This document shows, piece by piece, positions 8,966 to 16,746 of a stretch of 64,000 nt of DNA. The position numbers and the translations under genes were made by a program. Source of the DNA: Chitinophagaceae bacterium DXS (GTDB taxonomy: Bacteria; Bacteroidota; Bacteroidia; Chitinophagales; Chitinophagaceae); NCBI GenBank assembly GCA_030345135.1, contig CP128386.1, forward strand, positions 5,236,209 to 5,300,208. The letters run 5' to 3'. How positions within the stretch are numbered: position 1 is the stretch's first letter; the number at the start of each line of letters is the position of its first letter. The notes beneath the pieces are model-generated. The model ran no database searches, had not been told where the DNA came from, and worked only from the letters and a program-made list of their open reading frames with translations.

Positions 8966-8997
8966 CGGGCCACGGACCCAGGCTTAAGCAATTACAG

Positions 8998-9885
8998 TTA
9001 CAAATCATTGCTTCCCGACCCTGCCGACGATTCTATATGCTCGCGCTCTTTCCGGGAAGCATCGTGTTCAGGCGATGTTCGTTTGGGATCATTTGACTGG
9101 CTCGGTTCCATCAGCTTTCGGGAACCTGAAGCTGCTGCAGCGTCAGACATCATATTGGATCTGAACACGTGCATTTTTGTTTTACCACCGGAAATGACTC
9201 TGTCTTCTCCCCGCATCAAAGCCTCATAACCGTCTTTTGCCACATCTGCGGGATCCTGCAGTTCCTGTTCTTTGTAAGCGACTGTATCTTCAGCGTGTGC
9301 CTTATGAAAAAAGTCCGTATCACTGGCTCCGGGCAATAACGCGGTTACCACTACATCAGTATCTTTCAGCTCATTCGCAAGCGATGCAGTAAAGGATAAC
9401 AAAAATGCTTTTGTTGCTGCGTACACAGAAAGCAATGGCATCGGTGTTTTTCCAGCCTCTGATGCAACCTGCAAAATGCGTCCTTCATTGCGTGTCACCA
9501 TGTCCTTAAGGAAGTACCAGGTCAGCGATACAAGAGAAGAAATATTCAACTGAATAATATCAAGCATGCGCTGAAGGTCTATATCCACAAACCTGCCCCA
9601 TTCTCCTTGTCCCGCATCATTAACAAGCGCATTTATATTAATGCCCATCTCAGTAACCTTATCATACACTTTTTTTGCACAGTCTTTTTCAAAGAGATCG
9701 CATTCAAAAGGTGTTACTTCAACGCCAAACTTATTTTTTATTTCAACAGTCACTTCATCCAGCCGCTCCTTACTTCGCGCAACCAGTACAAGATTATAAC
9801 CATCCCGGGCAAAGAGTTTTGAAAACTCGTAACCGAAACCACTTGTTGCACCGGTAATCAATGCATACTTATTTCTGTTTTCCAT
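8998..9885 (-). CDS. Short-chain dehydrogenase/reductase (SDR)
   Basis: The protein of about 295 residues has the classical SDR NAD(P)-binding motif TGATSGFG (residues 11-18), the active site S142 (QVASEAG) and Y155-x3-K159 (YAATK). The usual NNAG is VNDAG here. The core ends near residue 245, and a polar, probably disordered 45-residue tail follows (rich in S, D, E, K and R). I start at MENRNKYAL because the Rossmann strand begins at once; ATGs at 9900 and 9939 would add 5 or 18 residues. It faces the glycan operon convergently. Substrate unknown. Confidence 0.88.
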   Translation of the reverse strand: MENRNKYALITGATSGFGYEFSKLFARDGYNLVLVARSKERLDEVTVEIKNKFGVEVTPFECDLFEKDCAKKVYDKVTEMGININALVNDAGQGEWGRFVDIDLQRMLDIIQLNISSLVSLTWYFLKDMVTRNEGRILQVASEAGKTPMPLLSVYAATKAFLLSFTASLANELKDTDVVVTALLPGASDTDFFHKAHAEDTVAYKEQELQDPADVAKDGYEALMRGEDRVISGGKTKMHVFRSNMMSDAAAASGSRKLMEPSQSNDPKRTSPEHDASRKEREHIESSAGSGSNDL

Positions 9886-10315
9886 ATTTATGTCTGCCAT
9901 AAATGTTGTTTTTAAAGTACAGCATTGGCAAGCACTCAAATTGTGCCATAGTTATCCATAGGCTAAGTGTGAAACAGCTACAGGCCACATTGGGTAAACA
10001 GTCTACATTTCAAGAACGAATTGCATCCGGGCTACGCTGAATTATTTACCTCCTTTTTTATGGCAGGTATTTTGAGGCTCTTTTCTGACAGCGATTGGTA
10101 ATAACACTCTCTTCCCTGTGCCGCTTGATTTGCGCGATTATTTTGACGCAGTGTTGATTAATGTATAATGCTTTAAAAAGGTCTCCCTTTATCATTACAA
10201 CACATTCCGATCAGGCGGCATTTTTATTCATGTTAAATGAAATGGTATGTACATAAGTTTTCCGGATAACCACGGGCATCAAAAAAGCCCTTCGCCAGAA
10301 ACCGCCACAACAACA
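9886..10315. other. Intergenic region upstream of the ThDP enzyme gene
   Basis: This is a divergent gap between the SDR and the pyruvate-oxidase-like gene, so promoters for both should lie here. An AT-rich stretch around 10150-10180 (TTGATTAATGTATAATGC) resembles a promoter core but does not match the TTTG/TAnnTTTG pattern. A 23-codon in-frame extension upstream of the preferred ATG is polar and low in similarity to any fold. No other gene or repeat was seen. Confidence 0.4.
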
Positions 10316-12013
10316 ATGGCAACATTAAAGCAACAGACAGATTTCCAAGCTCAACCGGATGACACAACATCCGATATTATCGTTGATAAACTTATTGCCT
10401 GGAATGTTGAAGTTGTATTTGGCCTTGTTGGTGATGGCATTAATCCGTTGATGGAAGCGTTTCGCAAAAAGGAGGACAAGATCAGATTCATTACCGTAAG
10501 ACACGAAGAAGCAGCAGCATTTATGGCTTCCGGTTATTATAAATTCAGTGGCAAGCTTGGAGCCTGTATTGCAACAACAGGCCCCGGCGCTGTACATTTA
10601 CTCAACGGTCTTTACGATGCGGCGATGGAAGATGCGGCAGTCATAGCGATCACCGGTTCTACCTATCATGACCTTGCTGGAACATTTTACACACAGGAGA
10701 TTGATACCATTTCACTCTTTAAAAATATTGCAGTTTACAATCAGCAAATTACCGGGCCAACGCATGCGCAAACAATTGTAGACATTGCCTGCCGCACGGC
10801 ACTTTCCACTCCCGGTGTAACGCATATAACAGTTCCGGTAGACGTTCAGCAGATGCCGCTCGCCAAGGATAAACGATCCAGGAAATCAGGCATGCTCAAA
10901 GGCTCATCTACCTACCTGCCCAGGATAGTTGTGCCGGATGAACAGGAATTGGATATATTGGCAAGTATTCTTAATGATGGTGAATCAGTTATGATACTGG
11001 CCGGCCGCGGTGCGTTGAATGCCAGGGCCGAAATTGAACAGATCGCGGAAAAACTGGGCGCACCCGTAGCCAAAGCATTACTCGGCAAAGCGGTATTGCC
11101 CGATGATTCGCCTTACACAACAGGCGGCACCGGACGACTGGGAACATGGCCCTCGCAACAACTTATGAAGGAATGCGACACCCTTTTTATTATTGGAAGC
11201 ACCATGCCTCATCTCGAATATTATCCTGATCCGGAAAAAGCAAAAGCGGTACAGATCGATCGCAATCCCCAAAAGTTAGGCATGCGTTTTCCGATTGATG
11301 CGGGTGTAAGCGGAGATGTAAGGGCAACGCTTCAGGCCTTGATTCCAAGACTGAAAGATAATTCAGAGAAAAACTTTCTGAAGAAAGCACAACAGTTAAT
11401 GGCTGAATGGAAACAATGCATCAATAAAATGGAGATGCAAAAAACCTCACCCGTAAAACCGCCATTTCTTGTTGCGGAAGTAAGCAAGCTCCTGAAAGAA
11501 GATGCATTGATCTCAATAGACACAGGTGCACACACGGTTTTTACAGCAAGACATTTACAGATTACCGCACAACAGCAAATTGCAGTTTGCGGCAATCTCG
11601 CCAGCATGGCGCCGGGCCTGCCCTATGCAATTGCAGCGCAGATAGCTTTTCCTAAAAGTCAGTCTGTCGCAATGGTTGGTGATGGCAGCTTTACCATGCT
11701 GATGGGTGAATTGGCAACTGCCAGGATGTATAACCTGCCCGTAAAGATTATCATATTCAAAAACAACTCGCTGGCTATGGATAAGTTTGAACAGGAAGAG
11801 ATTGGCAATAAAGGTTTTGCAATACAACTTCAGCCTGTAGACTTTGCAAAAGTGGCTACAGCATTTGGCGTTGAAGGCTATGCCTGCAGCAATTCGGAAG
11901 AGTTGCCATCTGTATTGGAGAAGGCGTTTGCTTCAACCGAACCTGCAGTGATCGAAATATCCGTAGATCCCGACGAAGCACCGGATCCTCCTGAAAAGAT
12001 TATGAAGGGTTGA
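10316..12013 (+). CDS. Thiamine-diphosphate enzyme, pyruvate oxidase/quinone dehydrogenase-like
   Basis: This 565-residue three-domain ThDP enzyme belongs to the PoxB/pyruvate oxidase branch. The PYR domain has VVFGLVGDGINPLMEAF and RHEEAAAFMASGYYKF, whose Glu activates the cofactor. The central domain has GRGALNAR. The PP domain has VGDGSFTMLMGELATA and FKNN, the GDG-x24-NN cofactor motif. The reaction is probably oxidative decarboxylation of pyruvate to acetate or acetyl phosphate. The protein ends at VDPDEAPDPPEKIMKG and lacks the C-terminal lipid-binding tail of E. coli PoxB, so membrane activation may differ. The start at MATLKQQ is chosen over an ATG 23 codons upstream. Confidence 0.88.
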   Translation: MATLKQQTDFQAQPDDTTSDIIVDKLIAWNVEVVFGLVGDGINPLMEAFRKKEDKIRFITVRHEEAAAFMASGYYKFSGKLGACIATTGPGAVHLLNGLYDAAMEDAAVIAITGSTYHDLAGTFYTQEIDTISLFKNIAVYNQQITGPTHAQTIVDIACRTALSTPGVTHITVPVDVQQMPLAKDKRSRKSGMLKGSSTYLPRIVVPDEQELDILASILNDGESVMILAGRGALNARAEIEQIAEKLGAPVAKALLGKAVLPDDSPYTTGGTGRLGTWPSQQLMKECDTLFIIGSTMPHLEYYPDPEKAKAVQIDRNPQKLGMRFPIDAGVSGDVRATLQALIPRLKDNSEKNFLKKAQQLMAEWKQCINKMEMQKTSPVKPPFLVAEVSKLLKEDALISIDTGAHTVFTARHLQITAQQQIAVCGNLASMAPGLPYAIAAQIAFPKSQSVAMVGDGSFTMLMGELATARMYNLPVKIIIFKNNSLAMDKFEQEEIGNKGFAIQLQPVDFAKVATAFGVEGYACSNSEELPSVLEKAFASTEPAVIEISVDPDEAPDPPEKIMKG

Positions 12014-12020
12014 GGAAGCT

Positions 12021-12078
12021 TGCAGCTATCAGCTTTCAGCTTTCAGCTTTCAGCTATTAGCTATTAGCTCTTAGCTAC
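12021..12078. repeat. 7-bp simple repeat (AGCTTTC/AGCTATT)
   Basis: About eight imperfect heptamers of the type CAGCTTT or TAGCTAT sit just after the ThDP gene stop. A single similar element (AGCTGAAAGCT) occurs at about 31455 in another convergent gap. The sequence is AGCT-palindrome-rich and could form small hairpins. No coding role. Confidence 0.75.
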
Positions 12079-12172
12079 CAGGTAAAAGGCGTAAGGCATA
12101 AGGCGGATCGCATTAGCTTACGATCTTTCCATCTTACTTTCTTACTATCTTACTATCTTACATGTCTTTTTC

Positions 12173-12244
12173 TGGTCTTACGGTCTTACGGTCTTACGGT
12201 CTTACGGTCTTACGGTCTTACTGTCTTACGGTCTTACTGTCTTA
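12173..12244. repeat. Octamer tandem repeat GGTCTTAC
   Basis: About nine head-to-tail copies of GGTCTTAC/TGTCTTAC end three bases inside the stop region of the leftward kinase-like gene. A related array, read as GTAAGACC/GTAAGACA, ends just before the stop of another leftward kinase gene at 33246. Both fill convergent gaps. Copy number of such short repeats usually varies between strains. Confidence 0.85.
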
Positions 12245-14608
12245 TTCCGGAAAAAAGCAATGAAAAACAGATCCTGCTTTCGCTTTGCTTTCAGCCACAA
12301 CAAACCCTCCGTGCAGCTCCATGATTTTCCGGCATATTGCGAGCCCAATACCCGAGCCTTTATATTTTGTTTTGTCGTGAATACGGTAAAACGTTTCAAA
12401 TATTTTTTCTGATTCTTCCTGCGGAAAGCCAATACCGTTATCTTCTATAGAAATTACCTTGTACCATGTATCCTGGAGTGCCAGTGAAACAGGTAATGAG
12501 ACTCCGGATCTGCGATCAGCTTTTACCTGTATGATGGGCGGGCGTTCGGGATGGCGGAACTTGAATGCGTTATCAAATAGCTGTCCGAACAGGATAACCA
12601 GTAATTGCGGAAATCCGGTTATTGTTGGAAGTGCTTGCGATTTTATCTCTCCCACTATATCATTTATTCTGTCCTGTATGCCGGCTATTGCAGTTGACAT
12701 CACGTCATTTAAGTTAACGGATTCAGCCAAATTTCCCGCTGCATGTATGCCGGAGAACATAACGATATCATCAGTCAGTAACTTAAGTTTCTGTATTGCA
12801 CTCTGCGCCCTGCGAACATTGGCTTTACCTGCATCACTTAAATGCTTCGCATCTTTTGTAACAATAAATTCCAGGTTGGTATACAACGTTTGCAGCGTTT
12901 CTCTATACTGACTCGCGATAAGTGAATTAAATGTATTCAGTTCAGCATGAAGAGACTCCAACTTACGGTTCTTTACCACAAGGCTTTTATTCAACTCATA
13001 AATCTTGTCTTCTGCCTTCTTCCTTTGCGTTACATCCATTAAAGTGCCTACAAGTTTTTCTCTTGTGTTTTCCTTTATTAGCTGACCGACTGCATATATA
13101 TACCGTATCTCTCCTTCTGCAGTAAGCACGCGATATTCGTAACTGGATCTAAATGCGTCTTCCTCAGTCGGCCGCGTCAACGCCTGTAACATAATACGTT
13201 CCCTGTCTTCAGGATGTATGGCTGCCAGGAATTTTTCCAGGCCTGGCTCAAAAGAAAACGGCTCGTAACCCAACAATTTAAAAGTATTTTCAGCCCATAT
13301 CACCTGGCCGGATGTAAGATCCCATTGCCAGTTTCCTATACTCGCAATCTTTTCAGCCTGCCTGTCAATTTCCAGTTGAATCCTGACCTTTTCTTCCGCC
13401 TGTCTTTTTTCGTGAATGTCCTGCGTAAAGGAAATCATCTGGGTTGGGTTACCTTCGGCATCTCTCTTAAATACTTTTGTGCGGGTATTAAACCAGCGTA
13501 AGCTTCCATCGGCCATAACCAGGCGAAAATCCAGATCCTTCACTTCGTGGTCCTTCATCTGGTTGTTGTTCCTGAAATCGATGAACGCTTGTAAATCGTC
13601 CTTGTAAACAATCCTGTTAAGCAGATCTTCCAGCGTCATTCCATACAATTCTGCCATTTCAAGTCCGATCACATCTTTCACGGTATGATTGGAGTAGATC
13701 AGCCGTTGAGAAACAATGTCAGAGATAGAAATAAAGTCGGGCGTTATTTTGGAGATTTCTTCAATTAAACGCTTACTTTCTTTCAATTCCTCTTCTGCTT
13801 TTTTTCGCGCCGTAATTACTTCTGTTGTAGTAATTACCAGGTCTCCCAACTTTACGGCGTTGATACTGAACCATTCATCAATATCTCCATCTGCATAATA
13901 TTTTTCAATACTGATGCCGGTATCTGAAGCCATTGCATCTTTCAACATACTGATCACGCCTGTTGCTTCAGCATTCGGAAAAGCTTCCGTATATAACTTA
14001 CCTATCGGCTGTTTGTTTTTAGACACAGCCAATGCCGCTGCATTCATCATAAGAATTTCGAAATCACTTACCTCCCCTTGCCCGTTGTACACAGCCTTAT
14101 GGACAGTGATACAATGCGGCGAAGAATTAAAAACCGTTTGTAAAAGGTTCTTGTTGTGTTGTAATTCCCGCTCTTTTTTTAGCAGCTCGGTTATCGAATC
14201 ATCCGGTACCGGCATTTCATTAACCGGTTGAAGCACAACTAATATTGTTTCGCCGGATTTTGTAATGGAACTTTTCAGCAATGAACTACCGTCGCTTTTG
14301 TTAATAACATGTGTAGTAGTAACATTACCCGGATCTTCTGCAAGTTGTGCCACTGCAAGAAAAAGCGGATCACTGTTGTAGCGGGAAAAAAGATGATCAA
14401 TGTTGCCATCATACGTTGATAACAAACGCTGGGCAACGCCGTTGTGATACAGTGATTGAAAGCCATTAACACGTTCATCCGTTTCCCGTAACGGCTTAAG
14501 AAAAAGAACGCCGACGGGTATGGAATTAAGCACTCCCTGAAAAACACGACTGCTGAGCACGGATTGCAGTTCTTCAAAATCTGTCACAGAAAAAAAATCA
14601 ACATTCAT
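12242..14608 (-). CDS. PAS-rich histidine-kinase homologue lacking the phospho-acceptor His
   Basis: This soluble protein of about 788 residues has four PAS-type sensor domains (roughly 10-140, 150-270, 280-400 and 410-530), a helical DHp-like region and a GHKL ATPase domain. PAS linkers end in the usual DIHEKRQAEEK and DVTQRKKAED. The ATPase boxes look intact: N box LFDNAFKF, G1 DNGIGF, F box FETFYR and G2 GSGIGLAICRK. At the place of the H box the sequence is ASQYRETLQT, so the phospho-acceptor His is Gln (codon CAG, about residue 567). It should bind ATP but cannot autophosphorylate at the canonical site. I start at MNVDFFSV. It is divergent from an intact kinase at 15230. Confidence 0.88.
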   Translation of the reverse strand: MNVDFFSVTDFEELQSVLSSRVFQGVLNSIPVGVLFLKPLRETDERVNGFQSLYHNGVAQRLLSTYDGNIDHLFSRYNSDPLFLAVAQLAEDPGNVTTTHVINKSDGSSLLKSSITKSGETILVVLQPVNEMPVPDDSITELLKKERELQHNKNLLQTVFNSSPHCITVHKAVYNGQGEVSDFEILMMNAAALAVSKNKQPIGKLYTEAFPNAEATGVISMLKDAMASDTGISIEKYYADGDIDEWFSINAVKLGDLVITTTEVITARKKAEEELKESKRLIEEISKITPDFISISDIVSQRLIYSNHTVKDVIGLEMAELYGMTLEDLLNRIVYKDDLQAFIDFRNNNQMKDHEVKDLDFRLVMADGSLRWFNTRTKVFKRDAEGNPTQMISFTQDIHEKRQAEEKVRIQLEIDRQAEKIASIGNWQWDLTSGQVIWAENTFKLLGYEPFSFEPGLEKFLAAIHPEDRERIMLQALTRPTEEDAFRSSYEYRVLTAEGEIRYIYAVGQLIKENTREKLVGTLMDVTQRKKAEDKIYELNKSLVVKNRKLESLHAELNTFNSLIASQYRETLQTLYTNLEFIVTKDAKHLSDAGKANVRRAQSAIQKLKLLTDDIVMFSGIHAAGNLAESVNLNDVMSTAIAGIQDRINDIVGEIKSQALPTITGFPQLLVILFGQLFDNAFKFRHPERPPIIQVKADRRSGVSLPVSLALQDTWYKVISIEDNGIGFPQEESEKIFETFYRIHDKTKYKGSGIGLAICRKIMELHGGFVVAESKAKAGSVFHCFFPE

Positions 14609-14937
14609 ATACCAAATGCACGCACAGGTTTGCCGCATACATAGCTCTTTACAATTAATGTATCTGGTTTCTTAACATATAATTTTCAGGAAAAAACGTA
14701 CCAGCAAAACAGGTTGTTTTGTTGAGTAACCGCAAGGAGTGTATGTATCTGGTTCTGCGTAAAGCGTGAAGCCAAAAATATAGAAAAACACAAATGATAA
14801 AAAAAAGTGCATGATTTTTTTTGTAACGGTGAGCTTTTTCAGTTGCAATCTGCTTATGCAGACGTTTGTTCAATTGCATCAGAATCAAAAAATGCCTTGC
14901 CCGGAAAAAGCCCGAATACTATTTTTTCTATGTTTTC

Positions 14938-14968
14938 TTGGTTAATACAAAAAAAATAGATAGATTTG
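14938..14968 (+). promoter_or_regulatory. Candidate Bacteroidota-type promoter
   Basis: TTG at 14938-14940 lies 20 bp upstream of TAGATTTG at 14961-14968. This fits the sigma-ABfr consensus, TTTG-N19/20-TAnnTTTG, with transcription expected to begin a few bases after 14970. It is the only promoter in the window where both elements look acceptable. No coding start lies within 250 bp downstream, which points to an RNA product or a long leader. Confidence 0.45.
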
Positions 14969-14974
14969 TTAATA

Positions 14975-15212
14975 CAGGCTGTAGCTCATTTTGCAGCTTT
15001 GATAATACATCCCAATCAACTTTCCCGTCGTTGCTCAGACACACTTGCAACAATTTTCAACGGCAATCTATTTAAAGGAAATAATATAAAAACTGGTCGT
15101 GCTATTTAACGATTGCGGGAATAACTCCATTGAAGGAAAAGGCATATCCAGATAGTCACATATCAACATAGCAGAACAGAGCCGCTCCTTCATGGCAGCG
15201 GCTTTTTGTTTT
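14975..15212 (+). ncRNA. Candidate small RNA or kinase-gene leader RNA (about 240 nt)
   Basis: The segment runs from a plausible promoter to a strong intrinsic terminator and holds no convincing reading frame. Internal structure includes GCTGTAGCTCATTTTGCAGC near its 5' end. The terminator ends 18 bp before the ATG of the histidine kinase at 15230. The RNA is therefore either an independent small RNA or a leader whose terminator is conditionally read through into the kinase gene. I do not recognise an Rfam family in it (not an obvious 6S, SRP, tmRNA or RNase P RNA). The 5' end is a guess from promoter spacing. Confidence 0.4.
15180..15212 (+). terminator. Intrinsic terminator upstream of a kinase gene
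   Basis: A perfect 7-bp GC-rich stem, AGCCGCT (15180-15186) with AGCGGCT (15197-15203), has a 10-nt loop and is followed directly by TTTTGTTTT. It is a classical rho-independent terminator on the plus strand. No plus-strand protein gene lies between it and the ThDP gene 3.2 kb upstream, so it must serve an RNA or act as an attenuator. Confidence 0.8.
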
Positions 15213-15229
15213 AACAATTAATTTATCTG

Positions 15230-16294
15230 ATGAAAAAACATTTACTCATAACAGAAAATAAAATCAATTCCACAGGCATTCCTGTAAATGCCGCGGAGAA
15301 ATCAAACATAACGACTGAACTTGAAAATAATATTTTGCAAGCCGCTCCCCTATTGAATGTCACAAATTACGTACCTGTAATTGCTTGTGCCAGTTCTTCT
15401 GAACCTGTTTGCGACGGCGAAACTTCTACCGTCAACAAAATAAAGAAAATGAAAAATGTTGTATTAGCCGGTCACGATAAAACTTCGTTTGTCACAAACA
15501 GCGAAACGGAAAAATCCCCCGTGGATTCTTACAAAGACACTATTCGGCTTTTGACGCTTGAACTGGCGGAACAACGGAGAATTGCAAAAGATTGCCAGGA
15601 TATGCTGCAAAGAAAAAAAGATATTTTGTGTATTGCGAGCCATGAACTTAAAACGCCTGTAACTGCTATCCAGGGTTATGTGGACCTGTTGATTTTGCAG
15701 CAAAAAGATCTCACGGATGAATTTCTCCAAAGCTCGTTAAGGACAATAAAGCAACAGGTAAAAAATCTTACTTCCTTAATCAATAACCTGCTGGTTTCTT
15801 CTGAAAAAAAGCTTGACGAAACTGCATTTGGCAATTATAACGAGCTGATCCCTGTAGATATGCTTTTGGCTGAAATAACGAACTTTTTACAACCAACAAT
15901 CAAGCACAGGCTCATTCAGGTAGGGCAGTGCAGTGCTTCAATACTTGCGAATAAATGTAGCGTTAACAGGATTTTGCTGAACATTATTTCCAATGCTGTA
16001 AAATATTCGCCTGATGCAGACACAATTATCATTTCCTGTAAAGAAACGCCCGCGGAAGTTGTAATTGGAATTACAGATTTTGGGATCGGAATTGCACCTG
16101 AGCATCAAAAAAAAATATTTACAAAGTTTTACCGCGTAAAAAGTGCTGGCAGGCAGGACCCTCATTATCTGAACCTGGGTGTGGGCCTTTTTACTGCTAC
16201 AGAGCTGGTAAAAAAAATGAATGGAAAAATTTGGGTTGAAAGTGAGCCCTGCAAGGGTTCTACATTTTATATAAGTATTCCTAAAGCAAAATAA
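15230..16294 (+). CDS. Cytosolic sensor histidine kinase
   Basis: The 354-residue protein has no membrane segment and no clear PAS or GAF domain. Its first 100 residues are polar and unassigned. A coiled-coil linker (about 100-125) leads to the H box IASHELKTPVTAIQGY with H138. The ATPase domain shows the N box NIISNAVKYSP, G1 DFGIGIAPEH, the F box FTKFYR and G2 LGVGLFTATELV. The kinase is therefore probably active, with its signal entering through partners. It follows an intrinsic terminator by 18 bp and is divergent from the His-less kinase homologue at 12242. No cognate response regulator is adjacent. Confidence 0.9.
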   Translation: MKKHLLITENKINSTGIPVNAAEKSNITTELENNILQAAPLLNVTNYVPVIACASSSEPVCDGETSTVNKIKKMKNVVLAGHDKTSFVTNSETEKSPVDSYKDTIRLLTLELAEQRRIAKDCQDMLQRKKDILCIASHELKTPVTAIQGYVDLLILQQKDLTDEFLQSSLRTIKQQVKNLTSLINNLLVSSEKKLDETAFGNYNELIPVDMLLAEITNFLQPTIKHRLIQVGQCSASILANKCSVNRILLNIISNAVKYSPDADTIIISCKETPAEVVIGITDFGIGIAPEHQKKIFTKFYRVKSAGRQDPHYLNLGVGLFTATELVKKMNGKIWVESEPCKGSTFYISIPKAK

Positions 16295-16330
16295 GCGCTT
16301 TAATGCAATACGCAGGCGGCCATAAATTAA

Positions 16331-16600
16331 ATGCCTTGCATGTATATAGAACTTTCTTATCTGGAAAAGAAAATACGCGCCAATGTTATTTACAATTTCA
16401 GGCAGATGACGCGTATTATCCTGGTGAGGTTTGATAACCTGCCGGATGGCAAGGACAATGAGTTGTTTCTGTTTTTTGAAAATAACCAGTGGATTGCACC
16501 CTCAGACTTTAAAGAGTTCTATCCGGAAATGCTTGAGCAGATCATGCAAAAGCTAAAGAGTGTTTTTAACGAATTTCTTTTGACAAAGAAGACAATATAA
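16331..16600 (+). CDS. Small hypothetical protein
   Basis: This 89-residue protein of mixed alpha/beta character has strands such as IILVRFDN and ELFLFFENNQW, then a helical end rich in acidic and Lys residues. There is no signal peptide or membrane helix. It lies 36 bp after one kinase and 146 bp before another on the same strand, so it may be co-transcribed with them. No family recognised. The start could also be the Met three codons in. Confidence 0.55.
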   Translation: MPCMYIELSYLEKKIRANVIYNFRQMTRIILVRFDNLPDGKDNELFLFFENNQWIAPSDFKEFYPEMLEQIMQKLKSVFNEFLLTKKTI

Positions 16601-16746
16601 GCTTTAACAATTCAACACTCCTTCCATAGACCGCAAGAACCATTTTAACTCAAATTACATCTGCTCCTTTGAAAAATGAGCTATTGGCAAAAAGTGTTTT
16701 TCAACATTGCTGAAAATTTTAAAACAACCATTTATTAAAACAGAAC

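Noticed and set aside
14655-14888. 77-codon frame with one hydrophobic segment on the minus strand
   Set aside because: It lies in the AT-rich promoter region between divergent genes, starts poorly and has irregular composition.
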